Below are positions 1 to 12,376 of a DNA stretch of 64,000 nt, one piece after another. A program made the translations under genes and the position numbers. A model generated the notes under the pieces. The model did no database searches and was not told the DNA's origin. It saw nothing but the letters and a program-made list of their open reading frames with translations. The stretch is from Burkholderiales bacterium (lineage in GTDB: Bacteria > Pseudomonadota > Gammaproteobacteria > Burkholderiales > Casimicrobiaceae): positions 1-64,000 of the forward strand of contig JADZAQ010000082.1 in NCBI GenBank assembly GCA_020852555.1, read 5' to 3'. The first letter of the stretch is position 1; each line of letters begins with the position of its first letter.

Positions 1-124
1 CTGAGGCGCGCGCGGAATTCGTGCGCGGTACACGCCGGACTCCTGCCAGCACGATTTGAGCGTGCGCCGCTCGCCTTGCTCGCTTGACGTTCGCTTCCGC
101 TCACGTCAGCGCACGCCGAGATCG

Positions 125-1552
125 TCAGGCTCGGTGTTCACCGACCCTGACGATTTTCATGGTGTTGGTGCCGCCGGGCTTGCCCATCGGCTCGCCGATG
201 GTGAGCACGATCGAGTCGCCGGTCTTGACCTCGCCCTTGGCGACCAGCAGCGCCTCGGCAGCGAGGAGCACCGCGTCACGATCCGGGCTCTGCTCGAGGT
301 AGAGCGGGTGCACGTTGCGATACAACGCCATCTTGCGCTGCGACTCCACCTTCGGGGTCAGCGCGAAGATCGGGGCACCGCCGTGATGGCGCGACATCCA
401 TAGCGCGGTCGCCCCCGAATCGGTGAGCGAGGCGATTGCCTTGGCCTTGAGGTGGAAGGCGGTGAACAGCGTTGCCATCGCGATCGACTGGTCGACGCGG
501 GTGAAGGTGCTGTCGAGGAAATCGCGATCGAGCTCCACCGCGGCGGATTTCTCCGCTTCGGTGCAGATCTGCGCCATGTTCTCGACCGTTTCGACGGGGT
601 GCTTGCCCGCCGCGGTCTCGGCGGACAGCATCACCGCATCGGTACCGTCGAGCACCGCGTTCGCCACGTCCGATACCTCGGCGCGCGTGGGGACCGGCGC
701 GTGGATCATCGACTCCATCATCTGCGTGGCGGTGATGGTGAGCTTGTTGCGCTCGCGGGCGAGCTTGATCATGCGCTTCTGCAGGCCGGGCACCGCGGCG
801 TTGCCGACCTCGACGGCGAGGTCGCCGCGCGCCACCATGATGCCGTCGGATGAATCGACGATCTCTTCCAGGTACGTAATCGCCTCCGCACGCTCGATCT
901 TGGCGATGAGCAGCGCGTGCCCGCCGGCGGCGCGCATGAGCTGGCGCGCCATGTACATGTCTTCCTTGTTCTTGGGGAACGACACGGCAAGATAGTCGGC
1001 GTCGATCTGCGCCGCCGTCTTCACGTCGTCCATGTCCTTGGCGGTGAGCGCGGGTGCGGTGAGGCCGCCGCCCATCCGGTTGATCCCCTTGTTGTTCGAC
1101 AGTCGCCCGCCCATCACCACCTTGGTGTGGATGCGCGGCCCGTCCACGGCCTCGACAGCCAGACGGATGAGGCCGTCGTTGAGCAGCAGCAACGCACCGG
1201 GACCCACGTCGCGCGGCAACTCCTTGTAATCGAGGCTCGCGTGCGTATCCGCGCCGGCCTCCGCTTCAGCGTCGAGGATGAAGCTCTGGCCGACGACGAG
1301 CTCGACGTGGCCGCGGGGGAACGTGCCGACGCGGATCTTCGGCCCTTGCAGATCCGCCATGATGGCGACCTCGCGCCCGAGCTTGTGCGCGCACTCGCGC
1401 ACGATGTGCGCCCGCTCGACGTGATCGGCGGCGGCGCCGTGCGAGAAGTTGAGGCGCACGACGTCCACTCCGGCGGCGAGCATGCGCGACATGATCGCCG
1501 GCGAGGCGCAGGCGGGGCCGAGGGTCGCTACGATCTTGGTGGCGCGTATCAC
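125..1552 (-). CDS. pyk: pyruvate kinase
   Basis: ORF 125..1630; translation has RATKIVATLGPACAS, VVRLNFSHG, MVARGDLAVEVG, TATQMMESMI. GTG at 1552 is the likely start. Confidence 0.95.
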   Translation of the reverse strand: MIRATKIVATLGPACASPAIMSRMLAAGVDVVRLNFSHGAAADHVERAHIVRECAHKLGREVAIMADLQGPKIRVGTFPRGHVELVVGQSFILDAEAEAGADTHASLDYKELPRDVGPGALLLLNDGLIRLAVEAVDGPRIHTKVVMGGRLSNNKGINRMGGGLTAPALTAKDMDDVKTAAQIDADYLAVSFPKNKEDMYMARQLMRAAGGHALLIAKIERAEAITYLEEIVDSSDGIMVARGDLAVEVGNAAVPGLQKRMIKLARERNKLTITATQMMESMIHAPVPTRAEVSDVANAVLDGTDAVMLSAETAAGKHPVETVENMAQICTEAEKSAAVELDRDFLDSTFTRVDQSIAMATLFTAFHLKAKAIASLTDSGATALWMSRHHGGAPIFALTPKVESQRKMALYRNVHPLYLEQSPDRDAVLLAAEALLVAKGEVKTGDSIVLTIGEPMGKPGGTNTMKIVRVGEHRA

Positions 1553-1648
1553 TGGGGTGATCCCTTGCGTTTGCCGATGTGACGGCAGGGCGGCGATGTT
1601 ACGGGAAACGGCCGCGTATGTGCGCCGCATGCGCTGCGGCCGCGCCGA

Positions 1649-2827
<1,179 letters not shown>

Positions 2828-2865
2828 GGTGGGCTCCTGCACGCTCGTTGCCGATGGACGCTGCG

Positions 2866-3879
2866 CTACTTCGCCGCCATCAACGCCATCGTGGCATCCA
2901 GCATCCGGTTGCAGAAGCCCCACTCGTTGTCGTACCAGCTCGCGACCTTGACGAGGCGGCCCTCGACCTTGGTGAGCGTGGCGTCGAAGGTGGAGGAGGC
3001 CGGGTCGTGGTTGAAATCGATCGATACCAGCGGCGCCGTGTTGTAGTTGAGCAGCCCGGCCAGCGGGCCCGAGGTGGCCGCCGCCTTCATGATCGCATTG
3101 ACCTCGTCCACCGTGGTGTCGCGGGCGGCGATGAACGACAGGTCGACGATCGACACGTTGATCGTGGGAACGCGGATCGCGAAGCCGTCGAGCTTGCCCT
3201 TCAACTCCGGCATGACGAGGCCGATCGCCGCGGCGGCGCCGGTCTTGGTTGGGATCATGCTCATGGTGGCCGAGCGCGCCCGGCGCAGATCCTCATGATA
3301 GACGTCGGTGAGCACCTGGTCGTTGGTGTAGGCGTGCACCGTCGTCATGAGGCCGCTGACGATGCCGATCTTGTCGTGCAGCGGCTTGACGAGCGGCACC
3401 AGGCAGTTGGTCGTGCACGACGCATTCGAGATCACCGTGTGCGACGCCTTGAGTGTCTGATGGTTGACGCCGTAGACGATCGTCGCATCGACGTCCTTGC
3501 CGCCGGGCGCCGAGATGATCACCTTCTTCGCGCCGCCGGCCAGGTGCGCCCCGGCCTTCTCCTTGCTCGCGAAGAGGCCGGTGCATTCGAGGACGACGTC
3601 GACGCCGAGCTCACCCCAGGGGAGCTGCGCCGGATCGCGGTTCGCGAAGACCTTGATGCGATCGCCGTCGACGACCATCGCGTCACCCTCGACGGTGACC
3701 TTGCCGGGGAATTTGCCGTGGGCGGTGTCGTGGCGGGTCAGGTGCGCGTTGGTCTCGGGGCTGCCGAGGTCGTTGATCGCCACGATCCGCAGATCGTGCT
3801 TCTTGCCGTCCTCGTAGTGGGCGCGCAGGATGTTGCGGCCGATGCGCCCGTATCCGTTGATCGCGACTTTGACGGTCAT
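2866..3879 (-). CDS. gap: glyceraldehyde-3-phosphate dehydrogenase, type I
   Basis: [23 protein letters not shown]...[23 protein letters not shown]...[13 protein letters not shown] at 3879. Confidence 0.95.
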   Translation of the reverse strand: MTVKVAINGYGRIGRNILRAHYEDGKKHDLRIVAINDLGSPETNAHLTRHDTAHGKFPGKVTVEGDAMVVDGDRIKVFANRDPAQLPWGELGVDVVLECTGLFASKEKAGAHLAGGAKKVIISAPGGKDVDATIVYGVNHQTLKASHTVISNASCTTNCLVPLVKPLHDKIGIVSGLMTTVHAYTNDQVLTDVYHEDLRRARSATMSMIPTKTGAAAAIGLVMPELKGKLDGFAIRVPTINVSIVDLSFIAARDTTVDEVNAIMKAAATSGPLAGLLNYNTAPLVSIDFNHDPASSTFDATLTKVEGRLVKVASWYDNEWGFCNRMLDATMALMAAK

Positions 3880-3908
3880 GATGTCTGTCTCCGGTTGACG
3901 ATGATGAT

Positions 3909-4460
3909 TCAGTGCAAGTGGGAGGGGTCGCCAAGCGCGGCGAGCGCCGCGAGGTCGCGCCAGCCGTAGCCAGCCTCGACGAGGTCCATGCCATCCCATT
4001 GGAAGGGCTGCTCGATGACGAGTTCCGCACCGAGCCGTTCGTAGAAGGCGCGCGCGCCCTTGTTGGCGGCGATGACCCAGGTGAGGAGCCCGGTGGCGCC
4101 GTGCGCCTGCTGCGCCGCCGCCACGCGGGCGACGAGCCGCCGGCCGATCCCCTGGCGCTGCTGCTCGCGGTCGAGGTACACGGCCGACAGCTCCGCATCG
4201 AAGCCGAGCTTGGGTGCGGGGAGCATGAGGCCGGAGGCGAAGCCGACGACGAGCCCCGCGTCCTCGGCGACGAAGGTGTTGCTGCTGTTGGGCGACGCGC
4301 CGAGGATGCGCTCCCATTGCGCGGCGCTGTCCTCGACCTTCATTGCATCGAGGTACGTCGCGGGAATCATGCCGCGGTACGTCGCGCGCCACGCGAGGAC
4401 GCGCACCTGGGCGATGGCCGAGGCATCGTGCGGCGTCGCGAGGCGGATGCGGGCGGTCAT
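3909..4460 (-). CDS. GNAT family N-acetyltransferase
   Basis: 183 aa; [29 protein letters not shown]...[20 protein letters not shown] acetyl-CoA binding motif (RQGIGRRL). Confidence 0.85.
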   Translation of the reverse strand: MTARIRLATPHDASAIAQVRVLAWRATYRGMIPATYLDAMKVEDSAAQWERILGASPNSSNTFVAEDAGLVVGFASGLMLPAPKLGFDAELSAVYLDREQQRQGIGRRLVARVAAAQQAHGATGLLTWVIAANKGARAFYERLGAELVIEQPFQWDGMDLVEAGYGWRDLAALAALGDPSHLH

Positions 4461-4488
4461 GGCGACGTCGCGCGAAGCGCTCCGTGCG

Positions 4489-6516
4489 TCAGGCGACGAC
4501 GCCGCGGACGGCCGCCGCCACGTGGTTCACGGTGAAGCCGAAATGCTCGAAGAGCACGCCGGCGGGTGCCGATTCACCGAAGCTGTCGATGCCGACCACC
4601 GCGCCGTGCGCATCGTCGATCGATCCCACGTAGCGGTGCCAGAAGGCGCTGACGCCCGCTTCCACCGCGACGCGGGGTACGCCGGCCGGCAGCACGCTCG
4701 CGCGGTACGCGGCATCCTGGCGGTCGAAGACGCTGGTGCACGGCATGGACACGACGCGAACCGCGATGTCCTCCTTGGCGAGCGCGTCGCGCGCAGCGAG
4801 CGCGAGGCCCACCTCGGAACCCGTGGCGATGATCAGGGCGCGCTTGCCGGCGCCGGCAAAGTCGGCGACGACGTAGCCGCCGCGCGCAATCGCGGCGACG
4901 GTGTCGGCGGAGCGCGGCACGAAGGCACAGTTTTGCCGCGTGAACACGAGGCACGACGGGCCGTGGCGGCGTTCGATCGCTTGCGCCCAGGCCACCGCCG
5001 ATTCGACGGTATCGCAAGGGCGCCACACATCCATGCCGGGAATGAGCCGCAGGCTCGCGACGTGCTCGACCGGCTGGTGGGTGGGGCCGTCCTCGCCGAC
5101 GCCGATCGAGTCGTGCGTGTACACGAAGAGCGTGCGCAGCTTCATCAGCGCGGCGAGGCGCACCGCGTTGCGCGCGTAATCGGAGAAGGTGAGGAAGGTC
5201 CCGACGTACGGGATGAAGCCGCCGTGCAGCGCGAGTCCGTTGCCGATCGCGCTCATCGCGAATTCACGCACCCCGAAATTGACGTAGTTGCCGGCGTGGT
5301 CGGCGCCGATCACCTTGCTGCCGGACCAGTTGGTGAAGACCGAGCCGGTGAGGTCGGCTGCACCGCCGATGAGTTCGGGGAGGTGCGGCGCGTAGCCCTC
5401 GATCGCCTCCTGCGATGCCTTGCGGGTGGCCACCGTGGCGCCCTTGGCCGCTTGCGCGGCGACGAAGGCCTGTGCGGCGGCGGCGAATCCTGCCGGCAGG
5501 TCGCCCGCCATGCGCCGCAGGAACTCCGCCGCGCGCTCGGGGAAGGCGGCGCGGTAGGCGTCGAATGCCGTGCACCACGCTGCCTCGCTTGCCGCGCCGG
5601 CCGGGCGTGCGTCCCAGGCGGCATAGATCGCCGCCGGGATCTCGAACGGTGGCCAGGGCCAGTGCAGCGCGGCGCGCGCACCGGCGATCTCCTTCGCGCC
5701 GAGCGGGGACCCGTGCGCGGCCGCCGTACCCGCCTTGGTGGGGGCGCCCTCACCGATCGTCGTCTTGCAGCACAGCAGAGACGGACGGTCGGTGACCGCC
5801 TGCGCAGCGACGATCGCGGCATCGACGGCGTCGGCGTCGTGGCCGTTCACGCCGCGGACCACGTGCCAGCCGTAGGCCTCGAAGCGCTTGGGCGTGTCGT
5901 CGGTGAACCAGCCTTGCACGTGGCCGTCGATCGAGATCCCGTTGTCGTCGTAGAACGCGACGAGCTTGCCGAGCTTGAGCGTACCGGCGAGCGAGGCGGC
6001 CTCGTGCGAGATGCCTTCCATGAGGCAGCCGTCGCCCATGAAGACGTACGTCCGGTGATCGACGATGGTGTGGCCAGGGGTGTTGAACTCACGCGCCAGC
6101 AGCGCCTCGGCGAGGGCCATGCCGACCGCGTTGGCGAAGCCTTGGCCGAGCGGTCCGGTGGTCGTCTCGACGCCGGGTGTGCGGCCCACTTCCGGGTGCC
6201 CGGGCGTCTTCGAATCGAGTTGCCGGAAGCGGCGCAGTTCGTCGATTGCGAGGTCGTAGCCGGTCAGGTGGAGCAGCGCGTACTGCAGCATCGAGCCGTG
6301 GCCGTTCGACAGCACGAAGCGATCGCGATTGGCCCAGTGCGGATCGGCCGGGTTGTGCTTCAGGTGGCGCTTCCACAGCGCCACGGCAATGTCGGCCATG
6401 CCCATCGGCATTCCGGGGTGGCCCGAATTGGCGGCCTCGACTGCATCCATCGCGAGGGCGCGAATGGCGTTGGCAAGTTCGTGAGCGGTCGGTGCGGCTG
6501 CCGGGGTCGTGGTCAT
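4489..6516 (-). CDS. tkt: transketolase
   Basis: 675 aa; [68 protein letters not shown]. Confidence 0.95.
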   Translation of the reverse strand: MTTTPAAAPTAHELANAIRALAMDAVEAANSGHPGMPMGMADIAVALWKRHLKHNPADPHWANRDRFVLSNGHGSMLQYALLHLTGYDLAIDELRRFRQLDSKTPGHPEVGRTPGVETTTGPLGQGFANAVGMALAEALLAREFNTPGHTIVDHRTYVFMGDGCLMEGISHEAASLAGTLKLGKLVAFYDDNGISIDGHVQGWFTDDTPKRFEAYGWHVVRGVNGHDADAVDAAIVAAQAVTDRPSLLCCKTTIGEGAPTKAGTAAAHGSPLGAKEIAGARAALHWPWPPFEIPAAIYAAWDARPAGAASEAAWCTAFDAYRAAFPERAAEFLRRMAGDLPAGFAAAAQAFVAAQAAKGATVATRKASQEAIEGYAPHLPELIGGAADLTGSVFTNWSGSKVIGADHAGNYVNFGVREFAMSAIGNGLALHGGFIPYVGTFLTFSDYARNAVRLAALMKLRTLFVYTHDSIGVGEDGPTHQPVEHVASLRLIPGMDVWRPCDTVESAVAWAQAIERRHGPSCLVFTRQNCAFVPRSADTVAAIARGGYVVADFAGAGKRALIIATGSEVGLALAARDALAKEDIAVRVVSMPCTSVFDRQDAAYRASVLPAGVPRVAVEAGVSAFWHRYVGSIDDAHGAVVGIDSFGESAPAGVLFEHFGFTVNHVAAAVRGVVA

Positions 6517-6681
6517 GGGAGGATCGGAATCGAAGGCGAATTCACCGTGGCGTGCACTTCGACAGCCGCGCTCGTGCGGGTGCGGCGCGCGGCACGTGGC
6601 GGAGGCGCGATGGCGTGATCGTGAAGCCCGGCATCAGCGGTGCACGAAAGACGAATTATCGCTTTGCCGTCCGATATGTGC

Positions 6682-6687
6682 AATAAT
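6682..6687 (+). promoter_or_regulatory. putative extended -10 (TGC-AATAAT) upstream of speD
   Basis: TGCAATAATCCC about 100 nt upstream of the speD ATG in the tkt/speD divergent gap; no clear -35. Confidence 0.35.
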
Positions 6688-6783
6688 CCCACGCTTTTCC
6701 CTTCGCGACGCCGCGGCAATTTCGCTCTTCTTTCCTCGCGCGCGGCGAACCGGAAATCGTTCGATCAACACGGGGGGCGGCCG

Positions 6784-7149
6784 ATGGACGGAATCCACCT
6801 TTTGGGCGAATGGTACGGTTGTCCGACCGACACGCCCGAATTCACGCAGGCAGCGCCGTTGCGCGACCTGTGCGTGGCCGCGGCGCGCGCGGCGGGGCTC
6901 ACGGTCGTCGGTGAGGCATTCCATCAGTTCGAGCCCCACGGCGTGACCGGTACCGTGCTGCTCGCCGAATCGCACATCGCGATTCACACCTGGCCGGAGT
7001 CGGGGTTCGTCACGGTCGACGTGTACGTGTGCAACTACACGACCGACAACACGGCGAAGGCGCACGCCGTGTTCCGCGCGATCGAGGCGGCGCTGCGCCC
7101 GGCGCGCACGCATTTCCAGGCCATCGAGCGGGGCGGCAAGGATGCCTGA
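6784..7149 (+). CDS. speD: S-adenosylmethionine decarboxylase proenzyme
   Basis: MDGIHLLGEWYGCP...GTVLLAESHIAIHTWPESGFVTVDVYVCN, including the E-S-H-I processing motif. Confidence 0.93.
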   Translation: MDGIHLLGEWYGCPTDTPEFTQAAPLRDLCVAAARAAGLTVVGEAFHQFEPHGVTGTVLLAESHIAIHTWPESGFVTVDVYVCNYTTDNTAKAHAVFRAIEAALRPARTHFQAIERGGKDA

Positions 7150-8044
7150 CCGCGGCAACGGCCAGGTCAACGACCCGGTTCCCGCGGGGTACATCGCGCC
7201 CGGCGCCATGGCCGAGTACATGACCGACGACTGGGGATTCTTCGTCCGCAGCGCGCGGCAGTACGAGCGCTTCTCGTCGCCGTACCAGACGGTCGAGGTG
7301 CACGACAGCGTGTCGTTCGGCAAGCTGTTCCGCCTCGATGGCGCCTTCATGACGTCGGAGAAGGACGAGTTCTTCTATCACGAGAACCTCGTGCACGTGC
7401 CGGCGATCGCGCATCCGCAACCGGAGCGCGCGCTCATCGTCGGCGGCGGCGACGGTGGCTCGGCGGAGGAACTGCTCAAGCATCCGTCGATCCGCTCGGT
7501 CACCTTGGCCGAGATCGACCTCGCGGTCGTCGACGTCGCGCGCAAGTACCTGCAGACCGTCCATCGCGGCGCACTCGACGATCCGCGGCTCACGCTGCGC
7601 ATCGAGGACGGCTTTGCCTTCGTGCGCAACGACCGGTCGCAGTACGACCTCATCGTGCTCGATCTCACCGATCCGGGCGGCCCGTCGAAGCCGCTGTACA
7701 CGACCGACTTCTATCGCGCCTGTGCGGCGCGTCTGACGCCGACCGGTGCGATGACGCTGCACATCGCAAGTCCGGTCGCGAGCCCGGAGCGCATTCGTGC
7801 GAACGTCGCGAGCCTGCGCGACGCCTTTCCCGTGGTCGCGCCGTATCTCGTCTCCGTTCCGCTGTACGGGGGCCTGTGGATGATGGCGTGTTGCGCGCAC
7901 GAGCTCGACCCGCGCCTCGTCACTCCGCTCATCGTCGAGCGGCGCCTCGCGCACCGGCAGATCGCGGACCTGCAGTATTACAACGGCGACACGCATCGGG
8001 CGGCCTTCGCGCTGCCGAATTTCGTGAAGAAGCTGGTCGCCTGA
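7142..8044 (+). CDS. speE: polyamine aminopropyltransferase (spermidine synthase)
   Basis: 300 aa; ALIVGGGDGGSAEELLKH, YDLIVLDLTDPGGPSKPLYTTDFY; overlaps speD by 8 nt. Confidence 0.95.
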   Translation: MPDRGNGQVNDPVPAGYIAPGAMAEYMTDDWGFFVRSARQYERFSSPYQTVEVHDSVSFGKLFRLDGAFMTSEKDEFFYHENLVHVPAIAHPQPERALIVGGGDGGSAEELLKHPSIRSVTLAEIDLAVVDVARKYLQTVHRGALDDPRLTLRIEDGFAFVRNDRSQYDLIVLDLTDPGGPSKPLYTTDFYRACAARLTPTGAMTLHIASPVASPERIRANVASLRDAFPVVAPYLVSVPLYGGLWMMACCAHELDPRLVTPLIVERRLAHRQIADLQYYNGDTHRAAFALPNFVKKLVA

Positions 8045-8060
8045 CGCCGCGGCGGACATG

Positions 8061-8079
8061 CCCGGCCGTTCACGCCGGG
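8061..8079. terminator. GC hairpin between convergent speE and tyrS
   Basis: Perfect 6-bp stem CCCGGC/GCCGGG with 7-nt loop; no U-tract on either side. Confidence 0.3.
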
Positions 8080-8106
8080 GCGCGTGGCGTGAAGCGCGGA
8101 CGTACG

Positions 8107-9342
8107 TCAGCGCACGGTGACGCGGGCGAAGCGGCGCTTGCCGGCCTGCACGATCACCGTCGTCCCCGCGGCCAGCACGAGCTGCTTGTCCGCCACCACG
8201 GCGCCGTCGACCTTGAGTCCGCGGCCGGCGATGAGCCGCAGCGCTTCCGATGTCGATTCGACGAGCCCGGCCTGCTTGGCGATCTGCGCGATCGGCAGCC
8301 CGGCGGCACCGCCGGTGACGCTGACCTCGGGCATGTCGTCGGGAATGGCGCCATCGCGGAAGCGCGCCTCGAATTCAGCGAGCGCGCGCGCGGCGTCGGC
8401 CGGTGAATGGAAGCGCGCGACGATCTCCTGCGCGAGTTGCACCTTCGCCTCGCGCGGGTTGAGTCCGTCGTCGCACTGACGCTTCAGCGCGGCGATTTCG
8501 GCCAGCGATCGGAACGAGAGGAGCTCGTAGTAACGCCACATGAGCACGTCGGAGATCGACATCAGCTTGCCGAACATCGACTGGGGTGATTCGGTGATGC
8601 CGACGTAATTGCGCTTCGACTTCGACATCTTGTCGACGCCGTCGAGTCCCTCGAGGAGCGGCATGGTGAGGATGCACTGCGGCTCCTGCCCGTAGTCGCG
8701 TTGCAGCTCGCGCCCGACCAGGAGGTTGAACTTCTGATCGGTGCCGCCGAGCTCGAGGTCGGCCTTCAGGGCGACCGAATCGTAGCCTTGCATCAACGGA
8801 TAGAGGAGTTCGTGGATGGCGATCGGCGTGTGGCTCGCGAAGCGCCGCGCGAAGTCCTCGCGTTCGAGCATGCGGGCGACGGTGTATCGGGCGGCGAGCT
8901 TGATCATCCCGGCGGCGCCCAACGGCTCGCTCCACTCGGAGTTGTAGCGGATCTCGGTGCGCGCCGGATCGAGCACCTTCGACGCCTGCGCGTGGTACGT
9001 CCTGGCGTTGACCTCGATCTCCTCGCGGGTGAGCGGCGGGCGCATGTCGTTGCGCCCCGAGGGATCACCGATCATCGACGTGAAATCGCCGATGAGAAAG
9101 ATCACCTGGTGCCCGAGATCCTGCATCTGGCGCATCTTGTTCAGGACGACGGTGTGCCCCAGGTGGATGTCGGGCGCGGTGGGATCGAGGCCGAGCTTGA
9201 TGCGCAGCGGCGTGCCGCGCGCGAGCTTCTTCGCGATCTCCGCGGCGACGAGCAACTCGTCGGCGCCGCGTTCGAAAACGGCGAGCTGACGGGCGACCTC
9301 ATCCGGCGCGAGCACAGCGGGAGGGGAGGCGGCGTGGGGCAT
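8107..9342 (-). CDS. tyrS: tyrosyl-tRNA synthetase
   Basis: 411 aa; [22 protein letters not shown] and [12 protein letters not shown] (KMSKS), C-terminal S4-like domain. Confidence 0.95.
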   Translation of the reverse strand: MPHAASPPAVLAPDEVARQLAVFERGADELLVAAEIAKKLARGTPLRIKLGLDPTAPDIHLGHTVVLNKMRQMQDLGHQVIFLIGDFTSMIGDPSGRNDMRPPLTREEIEVNARTYHAQASKVLDPARTEIRYNSEWSEPLGAAGMIKLAARYTVARMLEREDFARRFASHTPIAIHELLYPLMQGYDSVALKADLELGGTDQKFNLLVGRELQRDYGQEPQCILTMPLLEGLDGVDKMSKSKRNYVGITESPQSMFGKLMSISDVLMWRYYELLSFRSLAEIAALKRQCDDGLNPREAKVQLAQEIVARFHSPADAARALAEFEARFRDGAIPDDMPEVSVTGGAAGLPIAQIAKQAGLVESTSEALRLIAGRGLKVDGAVVADKQLVLAAGTTVIVQAGKRRFARVTVR

Positions 9343-9380
9343 GGTGCGCGAAAGACCGGGTGGACGAATCGACAGGCGCT

Positions 9381-9449
9381 CGCTAGAATCGCCAGTCCGC
9401 AGGACCGGTCGCTTTCACGTTGCCCGCAAGCAAGCCCACGATTCTAGCG
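9381..9449. promoter_or_regulatory. inverted-repeat TAGAAT elements in the divergent tyrS / M23 peptidase promoter region
   Basis: CGCTAGAATCG (9381-9391) and its exact reverse complement CGATTCTAGCG (9439-9449), each containing a -10-like TAGAAT facing inward. Confidence 0.45.
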
Positions 9450-10766
9450 CAATCGCCATCCGTGCACCGGCGCAACGGCGGGATCGTCGCGCGTCGCCTG
9501 CCCACGCGCGGCCAATGGCTGCTCCTCGGCGTCTTCGGCCTTTCGGCAGTCGCTGCGTTCGGCATCGCCCCCGACACGACGCTGGACAGCGCGCCGGTGA
9601 CGCTCGTCGAGCGCGTGCTGCCGGCGCCGGTGATCGCCCCCGAGGACGTCGCCGCGGTCTACTGGCGCGAGGAGCGCGTGCAGCGCGGCGACACCATCGG
9701 CAGCTTGTTGGCGCGCGCCGGCGTCGACGATCCGCCCGCCATGAGTTATCTGCGCAGCGCCCCCGAGGCGCGTCCCATCTACCAGCTCCGGCCGGGCCGC
9801 GCCGTGCACGTCGGAGTCGATGACGAGGGCGATCTCGTCGCGCTGCGCTTTCGTACCGTCGGCAACGACGAGCTCACCATCGCGCGCACCGACGACGGCT
9901 TTCGCACCGAGCGCAGCGTGCCGTCCGAGGAGGTGCGCACCACGCTGCGCAGCGGAGAGATCAGGAGCTCGCTCTTCGGCGCCGCGGACGCCGCGGGGAT
10001 TCCCGACCAGGTGATCATCGCGCTCGCCGACGTCTTCGCGGCGGACATCGATTTCTATCACGACGTGCGCAAGGGCGACCGCTTCACGGTCGTGTACGAG
10101 ACCCGCTTCATCGACGGCGAGCCGGCCGGCACGGGCCGCATCCTCGCCGCCGAGTTCGTCAACGACGGCCACGCCTACCGGGCGTTCCAGTGGCGCGACG
10201 GCGCCGGCAACGTCGGTTACTACGGCGACGAGGGCCGGGCGAGCAGGAGCGCGTTCCTGCGCTCCCCGCTCGAGTTCTCGCGCGTGACCTCGGGCTTCAC
10301 GATGGCGCGCTTCCATCCGCTGCTGCGCACCTGGCGCGAGCACAAGGGGGTCGATTACGCGGCTCCGACCGGAACCTCGGTGCGCGCGACCGCCGACGGC
10401 ACCGTGACCTTCGCCGGCTGGCAGAACGGGTACGGCAACGTCATCTTCATCCGCCACCAGGGGGCGTACTCCACGGTGTACGGGCACCTGTCGAAGCTCG
10501 CCGCCAATCTCAAGGTCGGCGACAAGATCGCGCAGGGCGACACCATCGGCTACGTCGGCATGACCGGCTGGGCGACCGGGCCGCATCTGCACTACGAATT
10601 CCGGATCGCCGACCAGCCGCACGATCCGCTGGCGCTCGACCTGCCGGTTGCCGAGCCGGTGACGCCGGAGCGCTACGCGGCCTTCCGGGAAGGCATCGCG
10701 CCGCTGGTCGAGTCGCTGATGCTCGCGCGCTCGCTTCCCGGGACTTCACTCGCGGCGCGCGAGTAG
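9420..10766 (+). CDS. M23 family (LytM-type) metallopeptidase with N-terminal membrane anchor
   Basis: QWLLLGVFGLSAVAAF TM segment; REHKGVDYAAPTGTSVRATADGTV...GYVGMTGWATGPHLHYEFRI. TTG at 9420 or GTG at 9462 could be the start. Confidence 0.9.
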   Translation: MPASKPTILAQSPSVHRRNGGIVARRLPTRGQWLLLGVFGLSAVAAFGIAPDTTLDSAPVTLVERVLPAPVIAPEDVAAVYWREERVQRGDTIGSLLARAGVDDPPAMSYLRSAPEARPIYQLRPGRAVHVGVDDEGDLVALRFRTVGNDELTIARTDDGFRTERSVPSEEVRTTLRSGEIRSSLFGAADAAGIPDQVIIALADVFAADIDFYHDVRKGDRFTVVYETRFIDGEPAGTGRILAAEFVNDGHAYRAFQWRDGAGNVGYYGDEGRASRSAFLRSPLEFSRVTSGFTMARFHPLLRTWREHKGVDYAAPTGTSVRATADGTVTFAGWQNGYGNVIFIRHQGAYSTVYGHLSKLAANLKVGDKIAQGDTIGYVGMTGWATGPHLHYEFRIADQPHDPLALDLPVAEPVTPERYAAFREGIAPLVESLMLARSLPGTSLAARE

Positions 10767-10828
10767 GCGCTGCCGCACCCGGAGCCGGTGAGCGCGCAAC
10801 CGCCCGGCCCGCGGTGACGGGAAGCACG

Positions 10829-11932
10829 ATGGGTCGCGAGCTCTTTGCCGGCGTGATGTCCGGCACCAGTCTCGACGGCATCGATGCCGTACTCGCCGAC
10901 CTCGCACCGGCCATCGTCACCGCGCGCATTCTGGCGTCGGTGCACGTCGATTTTCCCGCCGAACTGCGCCGTGAGCTCTTCGCCTTGCAGGTGTCGGGAC
11001 CCGACGAGCTCGTGCGCGCGGCGCGCGCGGCGCAGCGTCTCGCCGAGCTGTATGCGCAGGCGCTGCGCCGCGTGTGCGTTGCCGCCGGGGTGCCGGTGCA
11101 TGACGTGATCGCCGCCGGCGTCCACGGCCAGACGGTGCGCCATCGCCCGCGCGAAGGCTGGACCGCCCAGCTCAACAGTCCCGCGCGGGTCGCCGAACTC
11201 ACGTCGATGACGGTCGTCGCCGACTTTCGAATGCGCGACATCGCCGCCGGTGGCCAGGGGGCGCCGCTCGTTCCGGCCTTCCACGCCGCGGTCTTCCGGC
11301 ACCCCGAGCGGCATCGCGTCGTCGCCAATCTCGGCGGGATCGCCAACGTCACCGACCTGCCCCCGAGTGGCGCCGTGCGCGGCTTCGACACCGGCCCCGG
11401 CAACGTGTTGCTCGACCTGTGGCAGGCGCGCAGCTGCGGTGCGCCGTTCGATGCCGGCGGCCGCTTCGCCGCCTCCGGCGCCGTCGATGCGGCGCTCCTC
11501 GCCGCGCTATTGGCCGAGCCCTACCTCGCGCTGCCACCGCCGAAGAGCACTGGGCGCGATCTGTTCGATGCCGCCTGGCTCGACGCCGTCCTGGGCCGGA
11601 CCGCGCGCGCTCCGGCCGACGTGCAGGCCACGCTCGCCGCGTTCACCGCCGCCTCGCTCGCTGCCGCGATCCGCGAGCACTGCGTCGGCGCGCAGGACCT
11701 GCTCCTGTGCGGCGGCGGCGTGCGCAATGGCGATCTCGTGGCGCGCATCCGCACCGAGCTCCCCGCGCTGCGGGTGGCGACCACCGATGCGTTCGGGGTG
11801 GCGAGCGAGCACGTCGAGGCGCTCGCCTTCGCCTGGCTGGCGCGCGAAACGATCGCCGGACGCCCCGGCAACCTGCCTGCGGTTACCGGCGCGGCCGGAC
11901 CACGGATACTGGGGGCGATCTATCCCCGCTGA
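10829..11932 (+). CDS. anmK: anhydro-N-acetylmuramic acid kinase
   Basis: MGRELFAGVMSGTSLDGIDAVL...VIAAGVHGQTVRHRP...GFDTGPGN; ATG at 10829. Confidence 0.94.
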   Translation: MGRELFAGVMSGTSLDGIDAVLADLAPAIVTARILASVHVDFPAELRRELFALQVSGPDELVRAARAAQRLAELYAQALRRVCVAAGVPVHDVIAAGVHGQTVRHRPREGWTAQLNSPARVAELTSMTVVADFRMRDIAAGGQGAPLVPAFHAAVFRHPERHRVVANLGGIANVTDLPPSGAVRGFDTGPGNVLLDLWQARSCGAPFDAGGRFAASGAVDAALLAALLAEPYLALPPPKSTGRDLFDAAWLDAVLGRTARAPADVQATLAAFTAASLAAAIREHCVGAQDLLLCGGGVRNGDLVARIRTELPALRVATTDAFGVASEHVEALAFAWLARETIAGRPGNLPAVTGAAGPRILGAIYPR

Positions 11933-11950
11933 GGCGGGGCCGAAGAATCG

Positions 11951-12301
11951 TCAGGCCGAGAAGCTCGACCCGCAACCGCAGGTCGTATTGGCATTCGGGT
12001 TCTTGATGACGAACTGCGCGCCCTCGAGGTCTTCCTGATAGTCGATCTCGGCGCCGACGAGGTACTGGTAGCTCATGGGATCGATGAGCAGCGTCACCCC
12101 ATCCTTCACCATCGCGGTGTCATCCTCGTTGGTCACCTCGTCGAAGGTGAAGCCGTACTGGAACCCCGAGCAGCCGCCACCGGAGACGAACACGCGCAGC
12201 TTGAGCTCGGGGTTGCCTTCTTCGGTGATCAGGTTCTTGACCTTTGCCGCAGCGGCATCGGTGAAGACGAGCGGGGCGGGAACTTCGTTCATGGCGTTCA
12301 T
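11951..12301 (-). CDS. erpA: iron-sulfur cluster insertion protein
   Basis: [15 protein letters not shown]...[21 protein letters not shown]...[14 protein letters not shown] (Cys-x-Cys-Gly-Cys pattern). Confidence 0.93.
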   Translation of the reverse strand: MNAMNEVPAPLVFTDAAAAKVKNLITEEGNPELKLRVFVSGGGCSGFQYGFTFDEVTNEDDTAMVKDGVTLLIDPMSYQYLVGAEIDYQEDLEGAQFVIKNPNANTTCGCGSSFSA

Positions 12302-12376
12302 CGTGGACTCCGAGGGCGACGCACCGGGCGCCGCGTGGGTGGCAATGATGCCGCGTTGCCGCGGTCACGTAAATCG

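Noticed and set aside
4060-6618. 852-aa plus-strand ORF
   Set aside because: Antisense to transketolase; composition of a GC shadow frame, no motifs.
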